Below are positions 7,436 through 15,427 of a DNA stretch of 64,000 nucleotides, piece by piece. The translations under genes were made by a program, and so were the position numbers. Below the pieces are notes generated by a model that saw nothing but the letters and a program-made list of their open reading frames with translations, was not told where the DNA came from and ran no database searches. This DNA is from Alcanivoracaceae bacterium (GTDB lineage Bacteria; Pseudomonadota; Gammaproteobacteria; Xanthomonadales; Marinicellaceae), in assembly GCA_016744455.1 (NCBI GenBank), contig JADGEI010000017.1:1-64000 (forward strand), read 5' to 3'. Position 1 is the first letter of the stretch, and the number at the start of each line of letters is the position of its first letter.

Positions 7436-9580
7436 ATGACTAATAACAACTATATGACAGGTGTCGGTATAAATTACGAAGGTTCCTTACACAAAATTAA
7501 AAAGAGCGATGTGTTGTTGCAGCCAATATTTGAAGCTTTTACCAATTCATTAGACTCAATAAAGGATTTAAAAAACAAATACAATACTACACATAAAGGG
7601 AGTATAACTATTAACTTATATTTCAATAAAGATATATTTGAACAAAAGGAATTTGAAAAAATTGAAATTATTGATACAGGTATAGGGTTTGATGATATTG
7701 GATTTAATAGATTGGTTGATTTAAATGATGAAAGCAAGGGAAGATTTAATAAAGGAACAGGGAGAGTACAATTTTTACATGCTTTTGACATTACAAAAAT
7801 TTCGAGTATTTATAGAGATATAAAGTCTAGTACAGGATTTAAACAAAGGAAGTTAACATTGTCTAAATCAACAACCTTCGAAAAACACAATGCATTCATA
7901 CGAAAAGAAGCAGGAAATGAATCCGAAGTTGATACTAAAGAATCAAATACAACTATTATTTTTGAAACTGTTCTTGATAAGAAAGATAAGCCATATTTTG
8001 ATTCTTTATCATCTGAAGAAATGAAAAAGGATATTATATTAAAATATATGATTATTTTTTGTGAAAACAGAGATAATTTACCCCAAATTAAAATTAACAC
8101 ATTGATTGTTGGTGAACATACAGAGGAATTAGAAATTATTTCTGGAGATATTCCCTCTATTGATCAACAAAAGCCAATTGATATTAACTACAGCAAACTC
8201 AATCAAACAAAAATTGAAAAAACTGTAAAGAAAGAAACATTTTTGTTAAAAGCTTTTAAAATTGATAAAAATAAATTAGATAAAAATGCTCTTAAGCTTA
8301 CTAGTAAGGGAGAAATAGCAAAAGATATTGAATTAAATAGTTTGCTTCCAGAAGAACAAATTGATGGCAATCGATATTTGTTTTTATTATCTGGAGAATA
8401 TATTAATAGTAAAGATAGTGATACTAGAGGTGATATCCAAATCCCAAAACTATCAGACTTTAAGAAAGGTGAGAGCAGTTCACTTTTCGATGAAGAAGAA
8501 ATTTTATTAGATGATATAAAAAATGAAACAAATGATGTGATCGTTGAAATTTATAATGAGATTAAAGAAAAAATTAAAGAGAAAGAAGAAAACCTTAAAG
8601 AATTAGAAGAAATGTTTTTACTTAACCCCGAAACTATCAACTCATTAAAAGGAAAAATAAAAATAAATGATTCTGATATTCAAGTGCTAACAAAAATATA
8701 TGAAGCAGATGCTAAAACCAAAGCAGAAGGAGATGCTAAAATCAAGCATCAAGTTGAAAAATTAAACGAACTAAATACAGCTGATAATTCTAATTATAAT
8801 GAAGAGTTATTAAAACAAGTTAATGATTTTGTCAGGACAATACCACTACAAAATAGAACTGCATTAACTCAATATGTAGCTAGACGTAAACTTATCCTTG
8901 ATATGTTCGGTAAAATACTTGATAAACAGCTAGACATACAAGCATCAACTAACCGTAAAATAGATGAAAAATTATTACACAATTTAATTTTTCAACAATC
9001 CTCTAATAACCCTGAGGATAGTGACTTATGGTTGATAAATGAGGACTTTATATATTTCAAAGGTGTTTCTGAAGCTAAATTAAAAGATATTAAAATCGAC
9101 GGTGAATTAGTATTCAATCAAGCTTTTGAAAAAGAAGAAGCTGATTATTTATTATCCTTTGGAGAAAATAGAAAAATTAAGACTCCTGATATTTTACTTT
9201 TTCCAGAAGAATCTAAATGCATAATAATTGAATTAAAATGCCCCAGTGTTCCAGTAAGAGTGCATTTAGGACAAATAGATTTTTATGCAGGATTAATTCG
9301 AAACTTTACAAATGACTCTTTTAATATTGACACCTTTTATGGTTATTTAATTGGTGACAAATTTGATCCACGAGATATTAGATTAACTGACCCACGTTTT
9401 GTACAGTCATATCATTTGGATTATATGTTTCGACCTAGCTCACCAATTGCTGGTGATGTTTTTCCAAACATCAATAGAAGCGATGGTTCAATTTACACAG
9501 AGATCATTAAATATTCTACATTGTTAAAAAGAGCCAAAATGAGAAACAAAATCTTCATTAACAAAATCAAACCAATATAA
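7436..9580 (+). CDS. GHKL (Hsp90-like) ATPase fused to a PD-(D/E)XK nuclease domain, embedded in the hsd operon
   Basis: The product is ~715 residues. The N-terminus is a GHKL ATPase: N-box E-A-F-T-N-S-L-D (E33, N37), Mg/ATP motif D-T-G-I-G-F near 80, and glycine lid K-G-T-G-R-V-Q-F. The middle (~330-500) is rich in charged helices and probably coiled. The C-terminus carries a PD-(D/E)XK nuclease signature: P-D585-I-L-L-F, then I-I-E599-L-K601-C, then H-L-G-Q-I-D-F-Y. The start at 7436 follows a GGGGA stretch; an in-frame ATG at 7421 is an alternative. Lying between hsdS and hsdR with tiny gaps, it is almost certainly co-transcribed. I do not know a named system with this exact arrangement. 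Confidence 0.85.
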   Translation: MTNNNYMTGVGINYEGSLHKIKKSDVLLQPIFEAFTNSLDSIKDLKNKYNTTHKGSITINLYFNKDIFEQKEFEKIEIIDTGIGFDDIGFNRLVDLNDESKGRFNKGTGRVQFLHAFDITKISSIYRDIKSSTGFKQRKLTLSKSTTFEKHNAFIRKEAGNESEVDTKESNTTIIFETVLDKKDKPYFDSLSSEEMKKDIILKYMIIFCENRDNLPQIKINTLIVGEHTEELEIISGDIPSIDQQKPIDINYSKLNQTKIEKTVKKETFLLKAFKIDKNKLDKNALKLTSKGEIAKDIELNSLLPEEQIDGNRYLFLLSGEYINSKDSDTRGDIQIPKLSDFKKGESSSLFDEEEILLDDIKNETNDVIVEIYNEIKEKIKEKEENLKELEEMFLLNPETINSLKGKIKINDSDIQVLTKIYEADAKTKAEGDAKIKHQVEKLNELNTADNSNYNEELLKQVNDFVRTIPLQNRTALTQYVARRKLILDMFGKILDKQLDIQASTNRKIDEKLLHNLIFQQSSNNPEDSDLWLINEDFIYFKGVSEAKLKDIKIDGELVFNQAFEKEEADYLLSFGENRKIKTPDILLFPEESKCIIIELKCPSVPVRVHLGQIDFYAGLIRNFTNDSFNIDTFYGYLIGDKFDPRDIRLTDPRFVQSYHLDYMFRPSSPIAGDVFPNINRSDGSIYTEIIKYSTLLKRAKMRNKIFINKIKPI

Positions 9581-9593
9581 TAAATAGTTAATT

Positions 9594-11993
9594 ATGAATG
9601 AATCAGAAACCAGAGCAGAATTAATAGACCCACAACTTGCAAAAGTTGGTTGGGGAATTGTTGACGATTCTCGAGTTCTGCGTGAGCGCAATGTTTGTAA
9701 GATTACCGATGGCCGCATAAAAGTGGGTGGTAAACGAGCTAAACCATTGATTGCGGATTATATTTTGGTTTATAAAGGCATAAAATTGGCTGTTGTTGAA
9801 GCTAAAAGTAACGAACTGGAAGTCGGTGAAGGAGTCGCACAAGCCAAACTTTATGCACAAAAACTTAATTTAGATACAACCTATTCATCTAATGGTAAGG
9901 AAATTTACCAAATCTGTATGCTTTCTGGCAAAGAGAGTTTGGTTGCTGATTTTTTAAGTCCTCAAGAGTTGTGGGATAAAACTTATCCTCAAGGTACTCT
10001 TACGCAGCAAGCGCAACAATGGCGTGAGAAATTTTCTAGTATTCCATTTGAAGATAAATCAGGCACTTGGCAACCCAGATATTATCAGGAACTGGCAGTA
10101 AAAAAGACTTTAGATTCTATTGCCAATAATAAAGACCGAATTTTATTAACACTTGCAACCGGAACGGGTAAAACAGCCATAGCTTTTCAAATAGCATGGA
10201 AGTTGTTTTATACACGCTGGAATCTTTCAGCAAAAGATACTGAGTATATATCCAGAAGACCAAGAATCTTGTTTTTGGCAGATCGAAATATTCTTGCAGA
10301 TCAGGCATTCAACTCGTTTTCTGCTTTTGCTGAAGATGCATTGATACGGATAAAGCCTAAAGAAATAAAGAAAACAGGTAAAGTACCAACCAATGGCAGT
10401 ATCTTTTTTACTATTTTTCAATCATTAATGTCAAATGATAAAACGGCTGAAGCTGATGAAAATGAAGAACAAGGTGAAATTAATTACGATGAATCTATTG
10501 CCTATTATAATCAGTATCCAAGGGATTATTTTGATTTAATCATTATTGATGAGTGTCACAGAGGTGGAGCCAATGATGAAGGAAATTGGCGCAAAATACT
10601 GATGCATTTCTCACCAGCTGTTCAGATAGGTTTAACTGCAACACCTAAACGCAAAGACAATGTTGATACTTATGCCTATTTTGGCGATCCTATTTATATC
10701 TATTCGCTTAAAGAAGGGATTAACGATGGTTTCCTTACGCCTTTTAAAGTTAAGCGCATTAAGACCACGCTGGATGATTATATCTATACCAACGATGACG
10801 ATATCATTGAGGGAGAAATAGAACAGGGTAAAAACTATGAAGAAAAGGACTTTAATAAAATCATTGAGATAAAAGCACGCGAAGCCAAGCGAGTTAAAGT
10901 CTTTATGGATGATGCCAATGAGAATGATAAAACCATCATCTTCTGCGCCTCTCAAACCCACGCTGCCATTGTCCGTGATTTGGTCAATCAATACAAAAAG
11001 CACAGCACAAATCCAAATTATTGTGTCAGAGTTACGGCCAATGATGGCGAGATAGGCGAACAGTTTTTACGAGAGTTTCAAGACAACGAAAAACTGATAC
11101 CAACCATACTCACCACATCGCAAAAACTTTCAACAGGAGTTGATGCAAGAAACATCAGAAATATTGTATTGATGCGACCTGTGAATCAAATCATAGAGTT
11201 TAAACAAATTGTCGGAAGAGGAACAAGGGTATTCGATGGCAAAGATTTTTTTACCATTTATGACTTTGTAGATGCCTACAAGCAGTTTTCAGACCCTGAA
11301 TGGGATGGAGAGCCAGAGGAACAAGCTGAATTCCAACCAAGAAGCCCAAAAGAGCCTACAGAGGTATCTGAAGAAGGTGAAGATTATAATCCACAGCCAA
11401 GGAAGAAAAAAATTAAAATCAGGCTGAGAGATGGCAAAGCACGCGAAATCCAACACATGATGTCCACATCCTTTTGGAGTACAGATGGTAAACCTATTTC
11501 AGCCGAAGAATTTTTAAACAATCTATTCGGTGAACTGCCTAACTTATTCAAAAGCGAAGCTGAATTACGTAAGCTCTGGAGCAACCCAATAACCAGAAGA
11601 ACATTGCTCGAAAAACTTGATGAAGCTGGATTTGGATTAGAAGAGCTAACAACACTAAAAAAACTTATCGATGCAGAAAACAGTGATTTGTTTGATGTAT
11701 TAGAATATGTATTTAACAGTGATATAAAACCCATCACTCGTGAACAAAGAGTAGCTACCGCACATGCCACCATTTATGCATTTCTTAATAAAAAGCAAAG
11801 AGAGTTTATTGACTTTGTTTTGAGTAAATATATTGAATCTGGATATGAAGAACTAGACTTGGAAAAATTACCCATATTACTTACCAACAAATATCAATCA
11901 TTGGAAGATGCAATAAACGAGTTAGGTGAAGCATCTGGCATAAGTTCATTGTTTATTGATTTTCAGAAATATTTGTATGGGGAAGTTGCTTGA
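9594..11993 (+). CDS. hsdR: Type I restriction endonuclease/translocase subunit HsdR
   Basis: The product is 799 residues. It cleaves unmodified DNA after ATP-driven translocation, together with HsdM and HsdS. The N-terminal nuclease domain shows I-A-D-Y-I-L-V-Y followed by V-V-E-A-K-S (PD-(D/E)XK) near residues 58-76. The SF2 helicase core follows: Walker A A-T-G-T-G-K-T, motif II D-E-C-H-R, motif III L-T-A-T-P, and motif VI V-G-R-G-T-R. The C-terminal region (~640-799) resembles the EcoEI R C-terminal domain. At 799 residues it is on the short side for HsdR but complete. It starts 13 bases after the ATPase-nuclease gene. Confidence 0.95.
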   Translation: MNESETRAELIDPQLAKVGWGIVDDSRVLRERNVCKITDGRIKVGGKRAKPLIADYILVYKGIKLAVVEAKSNELEVGEGVAQAKLYAQKLNLDTTYSSNGKEIYQICMLSGKESLVADFLSPQELWDKTYPQGTLTQQAQQWREKFSSIPFEDKSGTWQPRYYQELAVKKTLDSIANNKDRILLTLATGTGKTAIAFQIAWKLFYTRWNLSAKDTEYISRRPRILFLADRNILADQAFNSFSAFAEDALIRIKPKEIKKTGKVPTNGSIFFTIFQSLMSNDKTAEADENEEQGEINYDESIAYYNQYPRDYFDLIIIDECHRGGANDEGNWRKILMHFSPAVQIGLTATPKRKDNVDTYAYFGDPIYIYSLKEGINDGFLTPFKVKRIKTTLDDYIYTNDDDIIEGEIEQGKNYEEKDFNKIIEIKAREAKRVKVFMDDANENDKTIIFCASQTHAAIVRDLVNQYKKHSTNPNYCVRVTANDGEIGEQFLREFQDNEKLIPTILTTSQKLSTGVDARNIRNIVLMRPVNQIIEFKQIVGRGTRVFDGKDFFTIYDFVDAYKQFSDPEWDGEPEEQAEFQPRSPKEPTEVSEEGEDYNPQPRKKKIKIRLRDGKAREIQHMMSTSFWSTDGKPISAEEFLNNLFGELPNLFKSEAELRKLWSNPITRRTLLEKLDEAGFGLEELTTLKKLIDAENSDLFDVLEYVFNSDIKPITREQRVATAHATIYAFLNKKQREFIDFVLSKYIESGYEELDLEKLPILLTNKYQSLEDAINELGEASGISSLFIDFQKYLYGEVA

Positions 11994-12081
11994 AAAAAAA
12001 ACGGTTTTGGGAAAATTTAAGTTACTACTAAATAATTTACGAGATATAAATACTAAAAAAACAAATTCGTGAGGTTTAATT

Positions 12082-13161
12082 ATGAATCAAGAAAAAGATG
12101 TGCTTTCATTTATCTATAGCAACTTAGATGCGTTATATTACTTTAAGGATGAAGATGTAAATGATTTTTCTAAAAGAGCAATTTTGCGTTATTTTTTTAT
12201 TTTAATTGACGATTTGTTAAAAGTTGCAGGAAAAGTTAATAACAAATTTTATAAAAGCGGAAAAATATCAAGAATTAAAAAAAAACAAAATAAAAATTTA
12301 ATTAAAGATCTTAATAATACTTTTGATAATGAATATGATGTAATTCGTGACAAGATGTCAGCGCATCAGCAGCATTTGCCTCTAGATGATATAAATAAAT
12401 GGTGGGTAGAAATTGATAATACAACCATTGAAACCCTTTATAGTGAAGCTCATGCAATAAGAGATGGATTAAAAAGTGGGTTCGATAATGAGATTGAAAG
12501 GATAAAACATTATTCAATAATGGATATATTCTCACCTGCTTTGTTAAAAAGCAATGAGAAAAGTTTTAATTTTTCAGCTGGTAGACTAAGTATTGCAAGA
12601 AACAATACTTCTGGTATATTACCGGCACATGATTCTCAAGTAAAAGCACAAATAATATCATCAACATTGGAGTTAATACAAATAGATTTTGGCCTAACAC
12701 AACAATGTAATAATCCAGATAGTGATTATAAGTTAAAACTATTTGATATTGGCTGGCTCTTAGTTATATGTGATTTCATTTCATTAATAGATAATTTATA
12801 TGAGGATAATAGTTATGGTAAAAGTTTATTGTCTATTTGGAAGGAATTAGATATCAAGGGGTTTGATTTATTGAATGAGTATAATATAAAAAAAAGAGAC
12901 TTAAATTATGAAGATAAACTAAGAGAAATAAGAAACAAAATTGCGGCTCATAAAGATAGTGAATTACAAATAGCAACAGTATATAAAGATTTTATGAGTA
13001 TCAATCTAAGAGATTTTCATGGTTATGTAATGTTACATTGTAATGCTTTTAAAACTGCATGCAGTTATGATAATAGAACAAAACTCCTTGGTATGACTGG
13101 TGTTCCTCTTAAAAATATAAAAAGTTTATCTTCATCTCCTTCAAAACCATTTAATAATTAA
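12082..13161 (+). CDS. Protein with two HEPN-like R-x5-H motifs
   Basis: The product is 359 residues and appears to be two related helical halves. The first has V-I-R-D-K-M-S-A-H (R89, H95). The second has E-I-R-N-K-I-A-A-H-K-D (R284, H290). Both fit the R-x(4-6)-H motif of HEPN nucleases, and the second has the typical Asn after Arg. There is no signal peptide. GAGG lies before the ATG. It lies 88 bases after hsdR on the same strand, so it may be the last gene of the restriction operon or an independent defence gene. A toxin or abortive-infection RNase is plausible; binding-only HEPN proteins also exist. Confidence 0.65.
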   Translation: MNQEKDVLSFIYSNLDALYYFKDEDVNDFSKRAILRYFFILIDDLLKVAGKVNNKFYKSGKISRIKKKQNKNLIKDLNNTFDNEYDVIRDKMSAHQQHLPLDDINKWWVEIDNTTIETLYSEAHAIRDGLKSGFDNEIERIKHYSIMDIFSPALLKSNEKSFNFSAGRLSIARNNTSGILPAHDSQVKAQIISSTLELIQIDFGLTQQCNNPDSDYKLKLFDIGWLLVICDFISLIDNLYEDNSYGKSLLSIWKELDIKGFDLLNEYNIKKRDLNYEDKLREIRNKIAAHKDSELQIATVYKDFMSINLRDFHGYVMLHCNAFKTACSYDNRTKLLGMTGVPLKNIKSLSSSPSKPFNN

Positions 13162-13425
13162 TACATTTCAAATCTATTCTAAACAATAAAAGTATTTATT
13201 CATCTTGTGTCAATGATGATTACTATGATCAGCAAGTTATAATTACATTTGTATAATTGTAATAAATCTGATTAATGTTACAGTTTCATATGTTTTGTTG
13301 GGTTTAAATCATTAAAAAGATTTCCAAACTAAATAATACACAAAATCAATGGTTGGTATATTTATTGGTATAAAATTAAGAAAATATTGAAAATACGTTT
13401 AAAAACAATGAGTTATAACAAAAAA

Positions 13426-13512
13426 TGGTGCCCGGGGCCGGAGTCGAACCGGCACGGTGTTACCACCGAGGGATTTTAAGTCCCTTGCGTCTACCAGTTT
13501 CGCCACCCGGGC
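13426..13512 (-). tRNA. tRNA-Leu (anticodon TAA)
   Basis: The gene is 87 bases with a seven-pair acceptor stem (GCCCGGG / CCCGGGC), encoded CCA, T-loop GGTTCGACTCC, a long variable arm typical of Leu, and anticodon loop ACTTAAAAT giving TAA. Its 3' end faces the accessory island, the usual integration side for tyrosine-recombinase elements. Confidence 0.95.
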
Positions 13513-13531
13513 AGGGTATGCTTTGATGTAA

Positions 13532-13605
13532 TGGAGGCTGGAACCAGATTCGAACTGGTGTCCGCGGTTTTGCAAACCGATGTATAGCCACTCTACCATC
13601 CAGCC
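13532..13605 (-). tRNA. tRNA-Cys (anticodon GCA)
   Basis: The gene is 74 bases with acceptor arms GGCTGGA / TCCAGCC, discriminator T (U73, typical of Cys), encoded CCA, and anticodon GCA in a TTTGCAAA loop context. It is the middle gene of a Gly-Cys-Leu cluster. Confidence 0.95.
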
Positions 13606-13676
13606 TTTACAATTAAATGATCTCTGGTAGATGACCATTTAAGGTTTGTATTCTTGTTGGTAAGAATACGGTGTAT

Positions 13677-13752
<76 letters not shown>

Positions 13753-13820
13753 TGAAAGAGGTTGCACATTGTATATTGACTTGAAAAATTGTCAACATAA
13801 AATTTTAATTTATTTGGTTT

Positions 13821-14393
13821 TTATATCTTTTCTTTCATCATAGGCCAAGCAGCCTTTAAATAGATGAACATTGACCATAAAGTGAGTGCTGCTGCAATGT
13901 ATAATAAGGTGAGTCCTATTTGATATACTGGCAACTTCCATAAGTCATTTTCGTACAATAAAAAACCGATAGCGAACATCTGAAACAGTGTTTTAACTTT
14001 GCCAATATAGGCGACATTTACTGTGGTGCGTTCGCCCAATTCAGCCATCCATTCACGTAATGCAGAAATAGTGATTTCACGGCCAACAATAACGGCTGTT
14101 GCTATCATCATTAACACAGTAGGATGGTCTTGTAATAAGACAATTAGTGCTGTAGAAACAGTTATTTTGTCAGCAACAGGATCTAAAAAAGCTCCAAAAC
14201 GAGAGTGCGTTTTGTGCTTTCTGGCAAAATAGCCATCAAAAAAATCAGTTATGCTGGCAAAAAAGAAAACTGTGCATGCTGCGACTCTATTCCACTCGAA
14301 TGGTAAGTAGAAAAATAATAGCATGACAGGGATTAGGGCAACGCGTGTTACAGTTAAAATATTTGGTAAGTTTTTAGTCACTTTGTGGTTCAT
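13821..14393 (-). CDS. pgsA: CDP-diacylglycerol--glycerol-3-phosphate 3-phosphatidyltransferase
   Basis: The enzyme makes phosphatidylglycerophosphate from CDP-diacylglycerol and glycerol-3-phosphate at the inner membrane. The CDP-alcohol phosphotransferase motif D-G-x2-A-R-x(8)-G-x3-D-x3-D is visible in D-F-F-D-G-Y-F-A-R followed by G-A-F-L-D-P-V-A-D. Several hydrophobic helices flank it. I chose the ATG at 14393 (M-N-H-K-V-T-K-N-L-P-N-I-L-T), giving 190 residues and the usual N-terminus. An upstream in-frame ATG at 14438 adds 15 atypical residues. It lies upstream of the Gly-Cys-Leu tRNA cluster, a common gammaproteobacterial order. Confidence 0.93.
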   Translation of the reverse strand: MNHKVTKNLPNILTVTRVALIPVMLLFFYLPFEWNRVAACTVFFFASITDFFDGYFARKHKTHSRFGAFLDPVADKITVSTALIVLLQDHPTVLMMIATAVIVGREITISALREWMAELGERTTVNVAYIGKVKTLFQMFAIGFLLYENDLWKLPVYQIGLTLLYIAAALTLWSMFIYLKAAWPMMKEKI

Positions 14394-14458
14394 AAATCTA
14401 AGAAGCTTTAGAATATACGAGCAATCAATATTAATCAATCGTAGGTGTGAAATTACAG

Positions 14459-15115
14459 ATGAAAACAGATTTTTGGATAGAAAAATGGCAAAACCAGCAA
14501 ACAGGGTTTCATAAAAACTATACTCACCCTTTGCTAATTAAATTTTTGAATAAACTTGAATTGCAACTTGGAGATACTGTATTTGTACCTTTATGTGGTA
14601 AATCAGTAGATATGCTTTGGTTAAACTTACAAGGATACAATGTTATTGGGGTTGAAGTCAGTGAGCTGGCTGTTGAACAGTTTTTTTCTGAGAATCAAAT
14701 AGCTCCAAAGCGCACCACTATTGAAAACTTTAATGTTTTCACCTATGAAAACATTACTATTTATCAAGGTGATTTTTTTGAATTATCCTCTGAGCATTTA
14801 AAAAATGTTTCTGCCATTTATGACAGAGCAGCCTTAATTGCTTTACCTAATGAGTTGGTTGTTAAATACGTTGATAAAATGCATCATATCTTGCCAAAAG
14901 GAACGCTTGAATTACTGGTGACATTAGAATTTAATAAAACTTTTGGGCCCGTTGGCCCGCCTTTTACGACACCTGATACAAAAGTTGTTGAATTGTTCTC
15001 TGAGTATCCATCAACTCAACTTGTTTATCAGACGGATATTATAGAACGTGAAGATAAATTTAGAGGGCAGGGATGTAAGTATGTTTATGAGCGGGTATAT
15101 TTGGTTACTTTTTAA
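14459..15115 (+). CDS. tpm: Thiopurine S-methyltransferase family SAM methyltransferase
   Basis: The product is ~218 residues, the normal length for bacterial TPMT. These enzymes transfer methyl groups from SAM to thiopurines, and in some bacteria to selenium or tellurium compounds. Characteristic sequences are the N-terminal F-W-I-E-K-W, the SAM-binding V-F-V-P-L-C-G-K-S, D-M-L-W-L, G-V-E-V-S, and Y-D-R-A-A-L-I-A-L-P. The ATG at 14459 gives the family-like start M-K-T-D-F-W; a GTG 12 bases upstream is the alternative. It is divergent from pgsA and followed by a strong hairpin. Confidence 0.9.
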   Translation: MKTDFWIEKWQNQQTGFHKNYTHPLLIKFLNKLELQLGDTVFVPLCGKSVDMLWLNLQGYNVIGVEVSELAVEQFFSENQIAPKRTTIENFNVFTYENITIYQGDFFELSSEHLKNVSAIYDRAALIALPNELVVKYVDKMHHILPKGTLELLVTLEFNKTFGPVGPPFTTPDTKVVELFSEYPSTQLVYQTDIIEREDKFRGQGCKYVYERVYLVTF

Positions 15116-15220
15116 GTTGCCGTTGTTATCTGTATGGGCGTATTGAAGTAAAGGCAACTGATTTCAGGTGGGAAAGGTTATCCTCTTTTATGAGTAAATT
15201 CCTAAAGTAATTATGCTTAA

Positions 15221-15259
15221 TATATCAACCCTGCGGTATTATGCCGCAGGGTTGATATA
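15221..15259. terminator. Perfect 16-bp inverted repeat, probable terminator after tpm
   Basis: Arms at 15221-15236 and 15244-15259 are exactly complementary around a seven-base loop (TATTATG). The region 15116-15427, between tpm and acnB, contains no gene; this hairpin is its main content. No long T-run follows, so it may instead be a REP-like palindrome. A decayed relative lies at 63329-63355. Confidence 0.6.
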
Positions 15260-15427
15260 ATGGTCTGCCAACCTTGGTAATTACTCGATACTCTTCAATA
15301 GAAAAATATTTTTTGCAGAAAATAAATTTTTATGAATTATTTCTGCACTAAAATTGATATAATTAGCTCTTTTTACGTTTGCGTAGAAAACGTAGAAGTT
15401 TACATAGATTTAGAGTGGATAAATAAT

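Noticed and set aside
15332-15427. N-terminal extension of AcnB
   Set aside because: The 32 extra residues do not resemble AcnB, and the ATG at 15428 gives the expected family start.
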